DNA of 64,000 nt from Cellulomonas marina (GTDB lineage: Bacteria; Actinomycetota; Actinomycetes; Actinomycetales; Cellulomonadaceae): NCBI RefSeq assembly GCF_900111925.1, contig NZ_FOKA01000001.1, forward strand, positions 496,001 to 560,000, written 5' to 3'. The notes under the pieces are model-generated. The model made no database searches and was not told where the DNA came from. It saw nothing but the letters and a program-made list of their open reading frames with translations. The position numbers were made by a program, and so were the translations under genes. Below are positions 25,693 through 35,100 of this stretch, piece after piece; position 1 is the first letter of the stretch, and each line of letters opens with the position of its first letter.

Positions 25693-26973
25693 GTGGCAGC
25701 TCCGCAGAACTACCTGGCGGTCATCAAGGTCGTCGGCATCGGCGGCGGCGGCGTCAACGCCGTCAACCGCATGATCGAGGTCGGCCTCAAGGGGGTCGAG
25801 TTCATCGCGATCAACACCGACGCCCAGGCCCTGCTCATGTCCGACGCGGACGTCAAGCTCGACGTCGGTCGCGAGCTGACCCGCGGTCTCGGCGCCGGTG
25901 CCGACCCCGAGGTGGGGCGCAAGGCCGCCGAGGACCACATGGAGGAGATCGAGGACGTCCTGCGCGGGGCGGACATGGTCTTCGTCACCGCGGGGGAGGG
26001 CGGCGGCACCGGCACGGGCGGCGCCCCCGTCGTCGCCCGGATCGCCCGCTCGCTCGGCGCCCTCACCATCGGTGTCGTCACGCGGCCGTTCACGTTCGAG
26101 GGGCGCCGCCGGGGCGTGCAGGCCGACACGGGCATCGACGCCCTGCGCGCCGAGGTCGACACGCTCATCGTCATCCCCAACGACCGCCTGCTGTCGATCT
26201 CCGACCGCTCGGTCTCGGTGCTCGACGCCTTCCACTCCGCCGACCAGGTGCTGCTGTCCGGCGTCCAGGGCATCACGGACCTCATCACCACGCCGGGTCT
26301 GATCAACCTCGACTTCGCCGACGTGAAGTCGGTCATGCAGGACGCTGGCTCGGCGCTCATGGGCATCGGCTTCGCCCGGGGCGACGACCGCGCGGTGCAG
26401 GCCGCGGAGATGGCGATCAGCTCCCCGCTGCTCGAGGCGAGCATCGACGGCGCCCACGGCGTGCTGCTGTCCATCCAGGGCGGCTCCGACCTCGGCCTCT
26501 TCGAGATCAACGAGGCCGCGCGTCTCGTGCACGAGGCGGCGCACCCCGAGGCCAACATCATCTTCGGCGCGGTCATCGACGACTCCCTCGGCGACGAGGT
26601 GCGCGTGACCGTCATCGCCGCCGGCTTCGACAGCGGCAGCCCCTCGGTCCGCGGCGACGCCCGCGCGCTCGGGCAGGTCAGCGGGTCGTCGGCCGCGCGG
26701 GCCCTGCCGTCGCCGCCGCCGGTGCCGCCGCGCCCGGTGCTGGAGGACCGCGAGGACATCGCGCGCACGGCCGCGCCGCTCGCCGCCCCGACGGGTGCGC
26801 CCACCACGCGGCCCGTCCCGGTGAGCCCCGCGCCGTCGGACGTCCCCGGCTTCCTCTCGCCCGAGCGCGAGCCGGTGCCGGTGACGGGCGCCCTCGAGGT
26901 GCCGCGCACGTTCACGGACGAGCCGCGCCGCCAGCGCGGCGACGACCTGGACGTGCCGGACTTCCTCAAGTAG
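25693..26973 (+). CDS. ftsZ: Cell division GTPase FtsZ
   Basis: FtsZ is the tubulin-like GTPase that forms the division ring. The 426-residue protein has [16 protein letters not shown], the tubulin signature GGGTGTGG (residues 103-110), NTDAQAL, and the catalytic T7 loop [11 protein letters not shown] (about residue 205). A Pro-rich linker of about 80 residues leads to the C-terminal peptide [10 protein letters not shown], the docking site for SepF and other partners. The start is GTG with GAGAGG upstream. It is transcribed at least partly from its own promoter; ftsA is absent, as usual in actinobacteria, with SepF replacing its anchoring role. Confidence 0.98.
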   Translation: MAAPQNYLAVIKVVGIGGGGVNAVNRMIEVGLKGVEFIAINTDAQALLMSDADVKLDVGRELTRGLGAGADPEVGRKAAEDHMEEIEDVLRGADMVFVTAGEGGGTGTGGAPVVARIARSLGALTIGVVTRPFTFEGRRRGVQADTGIDALRAEVDTLIVIPNDRLLSISDRSVSVLDAFHSADQVLLSGVQGITDLITTPGLINLDFADVKSVMQDAGSALMGIGFARGDDRAVQAAEMAISSPLLEASIDGAHGVLLSIQGGSDLGLFEINEAARLVHEAAHPEANIIFGAVIDDSLGDEVRVTVIAAGFDSGSPSVRGDARALGQVSGSSAARALPSPPPVPPRPVLEDREDIARTAAPLAAPTGAPTTRPVPVSPAPSDVPGFLSPEREPVPVTGALEVPRTFTDEPRRQRGDDLDVPDFLK

Positions 26974-26976
26974 CCG

Positions 26977-27828
26977 GTGGCACCCCTCACGTCGCGCCGG
27001 CCGGACGGGACGGGTGCGCCGGTCCCGCTGCGGCGGGTCGACCTCGGGCCGGGCGTCGTCGCCGCGTTCACGACGCGTCATGGTGGCGTGAGCCGTCCCC
27101 CGTGGGACGCCCTCGACCTCGGCCTGCACGTGGGCGACGACCCCGCGGCCGTGCGCGAGAACCGGCGGCGGCTCGAGGGCGTGCTGGGGCTGCCCGTCTC
27201 GTGGGCCCGGCAGGTGCACGGCACGGCGGTGCTCGTCGTGCCGCCCGCCGGCGCCGCGACGGGCGCCGGCGCGGACGGCGACGGGCAGGACCACGAGCAG
27301 GGCCCCGGCCAGGACCACGGGCAGGGGGACGGGCCGGACGACCTCGGGGAGGCCGACGCGCTCCTCGTCGCGCACCCGGGGACGGCCGGGGCGGTGCTCG
27401 TGGCGGACTGCGTACCGGTCCTGCTGGCGGACGCGGCGGCGGGGGTCGCCGCGGCGGTGCACGTCGGGCGCCGCGGGCTCGTGGCCGGGGTGCTGGCGGC
27501 AGCGCTCGGTGCCATGACGGCGCGCGGCGCCCGGGCCGACCGGGTGCGGGCCGCCCTCGGGCCGGCCGTCGCGGGGCGCTCCTACGAGGTGCCGGCCACC
27601 CTGCGCGAGGAGGTCGCCGACCTCGTGCCCGCGGCCGCCGCCACCACCGCGTGGGGCACGCCGGCGCTCGACCTGCCCGCGGGCGTGCGGGGCGTCCTGG
27701 CGGGCCTCGGGGTCACGTCCGTGGTGGACGTCGGGGTCGACACCTTCGCCGACGCCGACCAGTTCTCGTACCGCCGGGCCGGCGGCGGCGCGACCGGGCG
27801 CAGCGCCGGGGTCGTCGGGCTCGTGTGA
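26977..27828 (+). CDS. pgeF: Peptidoglycan editing factor PgeF (YfiH / laccase-like)
   Basis: PgeF-family proteins hydrolyse mis-incorporated UDP-MurNAc-L-Ser in E. coli, keeping Ser out of the stem peptide; they were once called polyphenol oxidases. The 283-residue protein keeps the metal-binding set: FTTRHGGVS, QVHGTAV (His), VADCVPVLLAD (Cys) and AAVHVGRRGLVAGV (His). The usual GWRG is GRRG here, a variation I also recall in other actinobacteria. A Gly/Asp/Gln/His-rich insert (about residues 95-120) separates the two halves. GTG starts 4 bp after the ftsZ stop, so it is probably co-transcribed with ftsZ. Confidence 0.9.
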   Translation: MAPLTSRRPDGTGAPVPLRRVDLGPGVVAAFTTRHGGVSRPPWDALDLGLHVGDDPAAVRENRRRLEGVLGLPVSWARQVHGTAVLVVPPAGAATGAGADGDGQDHEQGPGQDHGQGDGPDDLGEADALLVAHPGTAGAVLVADCVPVLLADAAAGVAAAVHVGRRGLVAGVLAAALGAMTARGARADRVRAALGPAVAGRSYEVPATLREEVADLVPAAAATTAWGTPALDLPAGVRGVLAGLGVTSVVDVGVDTFADADQFSYRRAGGGATGRSAGVVGLV

Positions 27829-27866
27829 CGCCCGGGCGTGTCGTCCGGGGCGGTGCGGCCGCCCGT

Positions 27867-27875
27867 TGCTAGCGT
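27867..27875 (+). promoter_or_regulatory. Extended -10 promoter of sepF
   Basis: TGC followed by TAGCGT forms an extended -10; TAGCGT is identical to the ftsZ -10. No clear -35 is present. The leader would be about 88 nt. Confidence 0.5.
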
Positions 27876-27969
27876 CGGGCCCGGCAGGACGTGCGGGGCA
27901 GCAGCCGCGCGCCGGCCGTGCGGTGCACGACGCGGAGACGACGCGGGGACTCGACAGGAGAGGCTGGCC

Positions 27970-28452
27970 ATGGCCGGAACGCTGCGCAAGACGATGCTGT
28001 ACCTGGGGCTGGCGGACGACCGCGCCGAGGCGGACGGCTACGACGGCACCACCACCGACGAGACGGAGACGGACGTGGCTCACGAGCACGAGGCCCAGGT
28101 CACCCCGCTGCGGCGTGCGACGCCGGTGGCGGCCGTCGCCACGCCCGAGGCGCCCTCCCACGAGCTGCGGCGGATCACGACGATCCACCCGCGCTCCTAC
28201 AACGACGCCCGCACCATCGGCGAGGCGTTCCGCGGCGGCACCCCCGTCATCATGAACCTCACCGACATGGACGACGCGGACGCCAAGCGCCTCGTCGACT
28301 TCTCCGCGGGCCTCATCTTCGGCCTGCACGGCGCGATCGAGCGCGTGACCAGCAAGGTCTTCCTGCTCAGCCCCGCCACGGTCGAGATCGCCGGCGAGGT
28401 GGCCGCGGCCGCCGACCCCGCGCCGCGGACCGGGTTCTTCAACCAGAGCTGA
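27970..28452 (+). CDS. sepF: Cell division protein SepF
   Basis: SepF anchors FtsZ filaments to the membrane and substitutes for FtsA. The 160-residue protein begins [17 protein letters not shown] (amphipathic membrane-targeting helix), has an acidic variable linker, then the globular domain from [20 protein letters not shown] through [22 protein letters not shown] and [19 protein letters not shown]. The ATG at 27970 has AGGAGAGG at good distance. The end FFNQS is typical. The yggT GTG starts 3 bp after the stop. Confidence 0.97.
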   Translation: MAGTLRKTMLYLGLADDRAEADGYDGTTTDETETDVAHEHEAQVTPLRRATPVAAVATPEAPSHELRRITTIHPRSYNDARTIGEAFRGGTPVIMNLTDMDDADAKRLVDFSAGLIFGLHGAIERVTSKVFLLSPATVEIAGEVAAAADPAPRTGFFNQS

Positions 28453-28454
28453 CC

Positions 28455-28748
28455 GTGCGCCTCCTCTTCGGCCTGCTCTACCTGGTCGTCCTCGTCTACT
28501 TCCTCCTGCTGCTGGTCCGGCTCGTGCTGGACTGGGTCCAGATGCTCGCGCGGCAGTGGCGGCCCTCGGGGTTCGCCCTGGTCGTGGCGGAGCTGACGTA
28601 CTCCGTGACGGACCCGCCGCTGCGTGCGCTGCGGCGGGTCCTGCCGCCGATCGGGTTCGGGGGCATCCGCCTCGACCTCGCCTTCACGGTGCTGTTCATC
28701 GCCTGCGTGGTCCTCATGGGGGTCCTGCGCGGCCTCGCGTTCTCGTAG
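28455..28748 (+). CDS. YggT family membrane protein
   Basis: A 97-residue integral membrane protein with two hydrophobic regions (LLFGLLYLVVLVYFLLLLVRLVLDW and DLAFTVLFIACVVLMGVLRGLAF) joined by a cytoplasmic loop with SVTDPPLRALRRVLPPIGFGGIRLD. This is the YggT/YlmG signature; homologues sit between sepF and divIVA in many Gram-positives and affect division or chromosome organisation, with no defined mechanism. GTG starts 3 bp after sepF, so the two share a transcript. A long hairpin follows the stop immediately. Confidence 0.93.
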   Translation: MRLLFGLLYLVVLVYFLLLLVRLVLDWVQMLARQWRPSGFALVVAELTYSVTDPPLRALRRVLPPIGFGGIRLDLAFTVLFIACVVLMGVLRGLAFS

Positions 28749-28749
28749 G

Positions 28750-28783
28750 GGTGGTGCCGGCCCGTCCAGGGCCGGGCGCCACC
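28750..28783 (+). terminator. Terminator-like hairpin after yggT
   Basis: A stem of about 14 bp (28750-28763 with 28769-28783, one bulged G and one G-T pair) and a 5-nt loop begins 2 bp past the yggT stop. It would end the sepF-yggT transcript before divIVA. Confidence 0.7.
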
Positions 28784-28802
28784 AGCAGCAGACGGCGGTG
28801 GG

Positions 28803-28881
28803 GACGTGCCGGTCCCCGCCCGGGTGGTCCGGCACGTCCGGAGCGCCCGTCCACGGCCGGCGGGACGCCCCTGTGGCGTCC
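28803..28881. repeat. Two further inverted repeats before divIVA
   Basis: A perfect 10-bp inverted repeat (28803-28812 with 28829-28838) and a perfect 7-bp one (28863-28869 with 28875-28881) follow the yggT terminator. With it they make three consecutive hairpins in 135 bp just before the divIVA promoter. Confidence 0.7.
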
Positions 28882-28899
28882 GGCCGGGACAAACTCCGC

Positions 28900-28905
28900 T
28901 ACCGT
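28900..28905 (+). promoter_or_regulatory. Possible divIVA -10 hexamer
   Basis: TACCGT fits TANNNT in a locally AT-richer patch about 70 bp before the divIVA ATG. The -35 region is not recognisable. Confidence 0.4.
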
Positions 28906-28971
28906 GGCCCGAGGCGGTCGGTGGAATCCATAGCCGCCGGTCAGACCGTTCGACCGACAGAGGTGACGACG

Positions 28972-29727
28972 ATGGCACTGCTGACCGCAGACGACGTCCT
29001 GAACAAGAAGTTCCAGGCGACCAAGTTCCGTGAGGGGTACGACCAGGACGAGGTCGACGACTTCCTGGACGAGGTCGTCTCGACCCTGCGGGAGCTGCAG
29101 GCCGAGAACGAGTCGCTGAAGGCGCGCCTCGCGGCCGCCGGCGAGGACCACGACGGCGTGGCGTCCTCGGCACCGGCCCCCGTCGCGGCGCCGGCCCCGG
29201 AGCCCGCCGCCGAGGCGGCGCCCGAGCCGGAGCCCGAGCCCGCGCCCGTCTCGGCGCCCGTGCCCCAGACGGCCCCGGCGGTCCCCGCCGTCGCCCCGGC
29301 GACCGGTGCCACGGCGACCGCGTCCGTGCCCGCCTCCGTGCCCGCCTCCGTGCCCGCCCCGGTGCAGGCCGCCGGCGGCCGCAACGACACGGAGTCGGCC
29401 ACCGGCATGCTCGCGCTGGCCCAGAAGCTGCACGACGAGTACGTGCGCAACGGCCAGGAGGAGTCCGAGCGGCTCGTCGGCGACGCGAAGGCCCAGGCCA
29501 CGCGCATCGTCCGCGAGGCCGAGGAGACGTCGCAGCGCACGCTCGGCCAGCTCGAGCAGGAGCGCTCGCTCCTCGAGCGCAAGATCGACGAGCTGCGGGT
29601 GTTCGAGCGGGACTACCGCACGCGCCTGAAGAGCTACCTCGAGAACCTGCTCGGGGACCTCGACAACCGGGCCAGCGCGCTGCCGCCCCGCGGCGGCCAG
29701 GGCGTCAGCGAGAACGCCGGCATCTGA
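28972..29727 (+). CDS. divIVA: Polar growth / division-site protein DivIVA (Wag31)
   Basis: DivIVA binds negatively curved membrane at poles and septa and directs polar growth in actinobacteria. The 251-residue protein has the N-terminal lipid-binding domain MALLTADDVLNKKFQATKF followed by REGYDQDEVDDFLDEVV and a first coiled coil. Then comes a Pro/Ala/Glu-rich linker (about residues 60-135) and the long C-terminal coiled coil (LAQKLHDEYVRNGQEESERL through LRVFERDYRTRLKSYLENLL). AGGTGACGACG precedes the ATG. It is monocistronic between hairpins. Confidence 0.96.
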   Translation: MALLTADDVLNKKFQATKFREGYDQDEVDDFLDEVVSTLRELQAENESLKARLAAAGEDHDGVASSAPAPVAAPAPEPAAEAAPEPEPEPAPVSAPVPQTAPAVPAVAPATGATATASVPASVPASVPAPVQAAGGRNDTESATGMLALAQKLHDEYVRNGQEESERLVGDAKAQATRIVREAEETSQRTLGQLEQERSLLERKIDELRVFERDYRTRLKSYLENLLGDLDNRASALPPRGGQGVSENAGI

Positions 29728-29784
29728 CGGACCGCGTCCGTCGCGGCTCCTGCCGCGCGCGCAGCACCACCAGCACGGCCACCA

Positions 29785-29817
29785 GCACGGCACGCCCGCA
29801 CCGCGGGCGTGCCGTGT
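29785..29817 (+). terminator. Strong terminator after divIVA
   Basis: A 14-bp perfect stem (29786-29799 with 29803-29816) extended by one G-T pair, with a 3-nt loop and a short T-rich tail (TTGT). It lies 58 bp after the stop. The tail is reused as the -35 of the next promoter. Confidence 0.88.
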
Positions 29818-29845
29818 TGTGCGTCCGGCACCGCGGCAGTACGGT
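29817..29845 (+). promoter_or_regulatory. Promoter of the DksA/TraR-like gene
   Basis: TTGTGC (29817-29822), a 17-bp spacer and TACGGT (29840-29845) give a good housekeeping-type promoter that begins in the T tail of the divIVA terminator. The leader would be about 23 nt and carries AAGGGGA as ribosome binding site. Confidence 0.68.
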
Positions 29846-29874
29846 CACGGGACTTCGACGACAAGGGGACGTGG

Positions 29875-30333
29875 ATGCCCGACAACGCGCTGAGCAGCGC
29901 GACCGTGACGGACCTGGAGCTGGACCTCGACCGGCTGGCGGGGGAGCTGCTGGTCCGTGACGGCGAGGAGCCGTGGACCCCCGAGGAGCTGCGCGCCGTC
30001 GCCGCCGGGCTGACGTCCGACGTCGAGCGCCTCACCGAGGAGCTCGCCGCCGCCGACCAGGGGCTGTCGGAGCTGCTGCGCAACTCCGGCGACGGCGCGG
30101 GCGACGACCAGGCCGACTCCGGTTCGAGCGCCCTGGAGCGCGAGCACGAGCTGACCCTGGTCAACAACACGCGCGACCTGCTCGCCCAGACCCAGCACGC
30201 CCTCGGCCGGATGGCCAGGGGCACCTACGGCACGTGCGAGCAGTGCGGCCGTGCGATCGGCAAGGCACGCCTCGAGGCGTTCCCGCGCGCGACGCTCTGC
30301 GTCGAGGACAAGCAGCGCGAGGAGCGCCGCTGA
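29875..30333 (+). CDS. DksA/TraR family zinc-finger-like protein
   Basis: A 152-residue protein of the TraR/DksA group: an N-terminal coiled-coil region (residues 20-110, with the acidic [13 protein letters not shown]) and a C-terminal finger [17 protein letters not shown] then RATLC. DksA-type proteins enter the RNA polymerase secondary channel; in actinobacteria the role is less clear, and RbpA and CarD dominate. Three finger Cys are present, but the position of the fourth is Asp (D145 in LCVEDKQ), so zinc binding may be weak or absent. It is found between divIVA and lspA in related genomes. Confidence 0.85.
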   Translation: MPDNALSSATVTDLELDLDRLAGELLVRDGEEPWTPEELRAVAAGLTSDVERLTEELAAADQGLSELLRNSGDGAGDDQADSGSSALEREHELTLVNNTRDLLAQTQHALGRMARGTYGTCEQCGRAIGKARLEAFPRATLCVEDKQREERR

Positions 30334-30434
30334 CCTGAGCGCGGCGCGCGTCCGCACAGGTCGCGCGCACGAGCACCGGACGGCCCCGTCCCGGTCCCGG
30401 CGAGGACCGCGGCGGGGTCGTCGTGCGTCTCACC

Positions 30435-30440
30435 TAGACT
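30435..30440 (+). promoter_or_regulatory. -10 hexamer, leaderless lspA start
   Basis: TAGACT is followed by 6 nt and the lspA GTG. No ribosome binding site precedes the GTG. Confidence 0.65.
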
Positions 30441-30446
30441 CCTGCG

Positions 30447-31064
30447 GTGCCCGACGCTCCCGACGCCGCCGACGACGCCCGCGCCACCACCCCGTCCGCG
30501 GGGGTGGACGGGGGCGCCACGGACCCGGTCGACGCGGACGGCGCCACGGCCGACGCGGCGACGGTGCCCCCGGCCCGGCGGCGGCGGCTGCTCGCCGGCC
30601 TCGTCGTCCTGGCCGCCGCGGTCCTCGCGGCCGACCAGCTGTCGAAGGCGTGGGCGCTGGACGCCCTGTCGACCTCGCAGCGGCGGCCCGTGCTGGGCGA
30701 CCTGCTGGGGCTGCAGCTCGTCTTCAACCCGGGTGCGGCGCTGTCCATCGCGACGGGGCTGACGTGGGTGCTGACCCTCGTGGCGGTGGTCGTGGTGCTC
30801 GTCGTGGCGCGGGCGGCGCGCCGGATCGGCTCGGGCGCGTGGGCCGTCGCCCTGGGTCTGCTGCTCGGGGGCGCGCTGGGCAACCTCGGGGACCGGCTCT
30901 TCCGTCCGCCGGGCTTCGCGCGCGGGCACGTCGTGGACTTCCTCGCCTACGGCGACTTCTTCGTCGGCAACGTCGCCGACATCGCGATCGTCGCCGCCGC
31001 GGTGCTCGTCGTGCTGCTCGCGGTGCGGGGCACGGGGCTGGACGGCCGGCGGGCCGGGGCGTGA
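30447..31064 (+). CDS. lspA: Lipoprotein signal peptidase LspA
   Basis: LspA is the membrane aspartyl protease that removes signal peptides from prolipoproteins. The 205-residue protein has a disordered N-terminal extension of about 45 residues, then four membrane helices. The catalytic aspartates are in GNLGDRLFR and [31 protein letters not shown] and [10 protein letters not shown] are family signatures. The GTG start is supported by the -10 spacing. The stop overlaps the pseudouridine synthase GTG (GTGA). Confidence 0.95.
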   Translation: MPDAPDAADDARATTPSAGVDGGATDPVDADGATADAATVPPARRRRLLAGLVVLAAAVLAADQLSKAWALDALSTSQRRPVLGDLLGLQLVFNPGAALSIATGLTWVLTLVAVVVVLVVARAARRIGSGAWAVALGLLLGGALGNLGDRLFRPPGFARGHVVDFLAYGDFFVGNVADIAIVAAAVLVVLLAVRGTGLDGRRAGA

Positions 31065-32008
31065 GCGGCGCCGGCGGCGAGGTCCGCGCCCTGCCCGTCC
31101 CGGACGGGCTCGCGGGCGAGCGGGTCGACGCCGCCCTCTCGCGCCTGCTGGGCCTGTCACGGACGCGGGCGGCGGAGCTCGCGGAGGCGGGCTCCGTGCT
31201 CGTCGACGGGCGCGCGGTCGGCAAGTCGGACCGGTTGCCGGGCGGCGCCTGGCTGGAGGTGGAGCTGCCGCCGGTGGCACCGGTGGCGGCCGCGGTGGTC
31301 GAGACACCGGTGCCGGGCATGCGCGTGGTCCACGACGACGACGACCTCGTGGTCGTGGACAAGCCCGTCGGCGTGGCCGCGCACCCGTCCCCGGGCTGGA
31401 CCGGGCCGACGGTCGTCGGGGCGCTGGCGGCCGCGGGCTACCGCATCGCCACGTCCGGTGCGGCGGAGCGCCAGGGCGTGGTGCACCGGCTCGACGCGGG
31501 CACCTCGGGCCTCATGGTCGTCGCCAAGAGCGAGCACGCCTACACCGCCCTCAAGCGCGCCTTCAAGGAGCGCACGGTCGAGAAGGTGTACCACGCGCTC
31601 GCCCAGGGCCACCCGGAGCCGACGAGCGGCACCATCGACGCGCCCATCGGCAGGCACCCGAGCGCGGACTGGCGGTTCGCGGTCGTGGCCGACGGCAAGC
31701 CGTCGGTGACGCACTACGCCCTGCTCGAGATGCTGCCGGCCGCCTCCCTCCTCGAGGTGCACCTCGAGACGGGCCGCACGCACCAGATCCGCGTGCACCT
31801 CGCGGCGCTGCGGCACCCGCTCGTCGGGGACACGACGTACGGCGCGGACCCGGCCCTCGCGGCCCGGACGGGCCTGGCCCGGCAGTGGCTGCACGCGGTC
31901 CGCCTCGGGTTCGAGCACCCCGGGACCGGGACGTGGCTCGAGCTGGAGAGCACGTACCCCGACGACCTCGAGCACGCCCTCGAGGTGCTCGCGGCCGGCT
32001 GGCGCTGA
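31061..32008 (+). CDS. RluD-type rRNA pseudouridine synthase
   Basis: A 315-residue pseudouridine synthase. The N-terminal S4 RNA-binding domain ([20 protein letters not shown] through [13 protein letters not shown]) precedes the RluA/RluD catalytic domain with the catalytic Asp in [18 protein letters not shown], plus [16 protein letters not shown] and [22 protein letters not shown]. RluD modifies helix 69 of 23S rRNA; the exact target of this member is inferred only. It is coupled to lspA by a 4-bp overlap, a very common lspA-rluD pairing. Confidence 0.95.
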   Translation: MSGAGGEVRALPVPDGLAGERVDAALSRLLGLSRTRAAELAEAGSVLVDGRAVGKSDRLPGGAWLEVELPPVAPVAAAVVETPVPGMRVVHDDDDLVVVDKPVGVAAHPSPGWTGPTVVGALAAAGYRIATSGAAERQGVVHRLDAGTSGLMVVAKSEHAYTALKRAFKERTVEKVYHALAQGHPEPTSGTIDAPIGRHPSADWRFAVVADGKPSVTHYALLEMLPAASLLEVHLETGRTHQIRVHLAALRHPLVGDTTYGADPALAARTGLARQWLHAVRLGFEHPGTGTWLELESTYPDDLEHALEVLAAGWR

Positions 32009-32092
32009 GCGACGTGCCGACGACGCGCCGGGCCGGCGCGACACGCCCGCCGGGGTGTCGCGGGGCCCGCCGGGGGTGTCGGGGGCGCCGCC

Positions 32093-32098
32093 TAGGAT
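32093..32098 (+). promoter_or_regulatory. -10 hexamer, leaderless dnaE start
   Basis: TAGGAT is followed by 7 nt and the dnaE ATG at 32106, with no ribosome binding site. Two copies of GGGGTGTCG lie upstream at about 32052 and 32074. Confidence 0.6.
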
Positions 32099-32105
32099 GA
32101 CCGCC

Positions 32106-35100
32106 ATGGTGTCCGCGGGGAGCTCGACCGACGACTTCGTCCACCTCCACGTCCACACCGAGTTCTCCATGCTGGACGGCGCGGCGCGGGTCGACGACCT
32201 GTTCGCGGAGGCGCAGCGGCTGGGACAGCGGGCCGTCGCCATCACCGACCACGGCTACCTGTTCGGGGCCTTCGACTTCTGGAAGAAGAGCAAGGCCTAC
32301 GGCATCAAGCCGATCATCGGCGTCGAGGCGTACGTGACCCCGGGGACCAGCCGCTTCGACCAGACGCGCGTGCGCTGGGGCGAGCAGCACCAGGCGTCGG
32401 ACGACGTGTCGGCGCGTGGCGCGTACACGCACATGACGCTGCTGGCGCGCACCACCGCCGGCATGCACAACCTCTTCCGCATGTCCTCCCTGGCCTCGCT
32501 CGAGGGCCAGATGGGCAAGTGGCCGCGCATGGACCGCGAGCTGCTGAGCACCTACGCCGACGGCCTGATCGCGACGACGGGCTGCCCCTCGGGCGAGGTG
32601 CAGACCCGCCTGCGCCTGGGCCAGTGGGACGAGGCCGTGCGGGCCGCGGGGGAGCTGCAGGACCTCTTCGGCAAGGAGAACCTGTACGTCGAGCTCATGG
32701 ACCACGGGCTGGAGATCGAGCGCCGGGTGGTCAAGGACCTGCGCCGCCTGGCCGAGGCGATCGGCGCCCCCGTCGTGGCGACGAACGACCTGCACTACAC
32801 GAAGCACGAGGACAGCCACGCCCACGAGGTGCTGCTGTGCGTGCAGTCCGGCTCGACGCTGGCCGACCCCGACCGCTTCAAGTTCGACGCGGACCAGTTC
32901 TACCTGAAGTCCGCCGCGGAGATGCGGCGGGTGTGGTCCGAGGTGCCGGAGGCGTGCGACAACACGCTGCTCATCGCCGAGCAGTGCGACATCTCGTTCA
33001 ACACCGAGGCCAACTTCATGCCGCGGTTCCCCACGCCCGAGGGGGAGGGCGAGGACTCCTGGTTCGTCAAGGAGGTCGAGCGGGGCCTGCAGCGCCGGTA
33101 CGCGGGGGCCGTGCCCGACGACGTGCGCCGCCAGGCGGAGTACGAGACGGGCGTCATCACCAGCCTCGGCTTCTCCGGCTACTTCCTCGTCGTCGCGGAC
33201 TTCATCAACTGGGCCAAGGCGCAGGGCATCCGCGTCGGCCCGGGCCGTGGCTCGGCCGCCGGCTCCATGGCCTCGTACGCCATGGGCATCACGGAGCTCG
33301 ACCCGCTGCGCCACGGGCTCATCTTCGAGCGCTTCCTCAATCCCGAGCGCGTGTCCTGGCCCGACGTCGACGTCGACTTCGACGAGCGCCGGCGCGGCGA
33401 GGTCATCCGCTACGTGACGGACAAGTACGGCGAGGACCGCGTCGCCCAGATCGTCACCTACGGATCCATCAAGGCCAAGCAGGCCCTCAAGGACGCATCC
33501 CGGGTGCTGGGCTTCCCCTTCGCGATGGGCGAGCGGCTGACGAAGGCCATGCCCCCGGCCGTCATGGGCAAGGACATCCCGCTGTCGGGGATCTTCGACA
33601 CGGGGCACGAGCGGTACGCCGAGGCCGAGGAGTTCCGCCAGCTCGTCGCCACGGACCCGGACGTGGCCCGCGTCGTGGAGACCGCCCGCGGCCTGGAGAA
33701 CCTCAAGCGCCAGTGGGGCGTGCACGCCGCCGGCGTCATCATGTCGAGCGAGCCGCTGCTGGACATCCTGCCCATCATGAAGCGCCCGCAGGACGGCGCG
33801 ATCATCACGCAGTTCGACCAGCCGGGGTCCGAGGCGCTGGGCCTGATCAAGATGGACTTCCTCGGCCTGCGCAACCTGACGATCCTCGACGACGCGCTGG
33901 ACAACATCGTCGCCAACGGCAAGCCGCCGCTGGACCTCGAGACCATCGGGCTCGAGGACGGGCCGACGTACGAGCTGCTGCAGCGCGGGGACACCCTGGG
34001 GGTGTTCCAGCTCGACGGCGGGCCCATGCGTGCCCTGCTGCGCCAGATGCGCCCCGACAACTTCGAGGACATCTCCGCGGTCATCGCCCTGTACCGCCCG
34101 GGACCGATGGGCATGAACTCCCACACGAACTACGCCCTGCGCAAGAACGGCCTGCAGGAGGTCGAGCCGATCCACCCCGAGCTCGCCGAGCCGCTCGAGG
34201 AGGTCGTGGGGATCACCCACGGCCTGATCGTCTACCAGGAGCAGGTGCAGAAGGCCGCCCAGGTCCTGGCGGGCTACAGCCTGGGCCAGGCCGACCTGCT
34301 GCGGCGCGCGATGGGCAAGAAGAAGAAGGAGATCCTCGACAAGGAGTTCGTGCCCTTCCAGGCGGGCATGCGCGAGCGGGGCTACTCCGACGGCGCCATC
34401 CAGGCGGTGTGGGACGTGCTCGTCCCCTTCGCCGGGTACGCGTTCAACAAGGCGCACTCGGCCGCGTACGGCGTCGTCTCCTACTGGACGGCCTACCTCA
34501 AGGCGAACTACCCGACCGAGTACATGGCGGCGCTGCTGACCAGCGTCCGCGACGACAAGGACAAGTCGGCGCTGTACCTCGGCGAGTGCCGTCGCATGGG
34601 CATCACCGTCCTGCCGCCGGACGTCAACGACTCCTCGGCGCTGTTCACGGCCGTCGGGCACGACATCCGGTTCGGGCTGACCGCGGTGCGCAACGTCGGC
34701 GCGAACGTCGTCGACGCGGTCGTCGCGACGCGGGAGGCCAAGGGCGCCTACACCTCGTTCACGGACTTCCTCGACAAGGTGCCCGCCGTCGTGTGCAACA
34801 AGCGCACGATCGAGTCGCTCATCAAGGCCGGGGCCTTCGACTCGCTCGGGCACAGCCGGCGCGCGCTGCTGCTCGTGCACGAGCAGGCGGTCGACTCCGT
34901 CATCGTGGTCAAGCGCAAGGAGGCGGAGGGGCAGTTCGACCTGTTCGCCGACGTCTTCGGCGGCGACGACGACGCGGGCGGCTTCTCCGTCACCGTGCCC
35001 GACGTGCCCGACTGGGACAAGAAGCAGCGTCTCGCCTTCGAGCGGGAGATGCTCGGCCTGTACGTGTCCGACCACCCGCTCTCCGGGCTGGAGCACGTGC

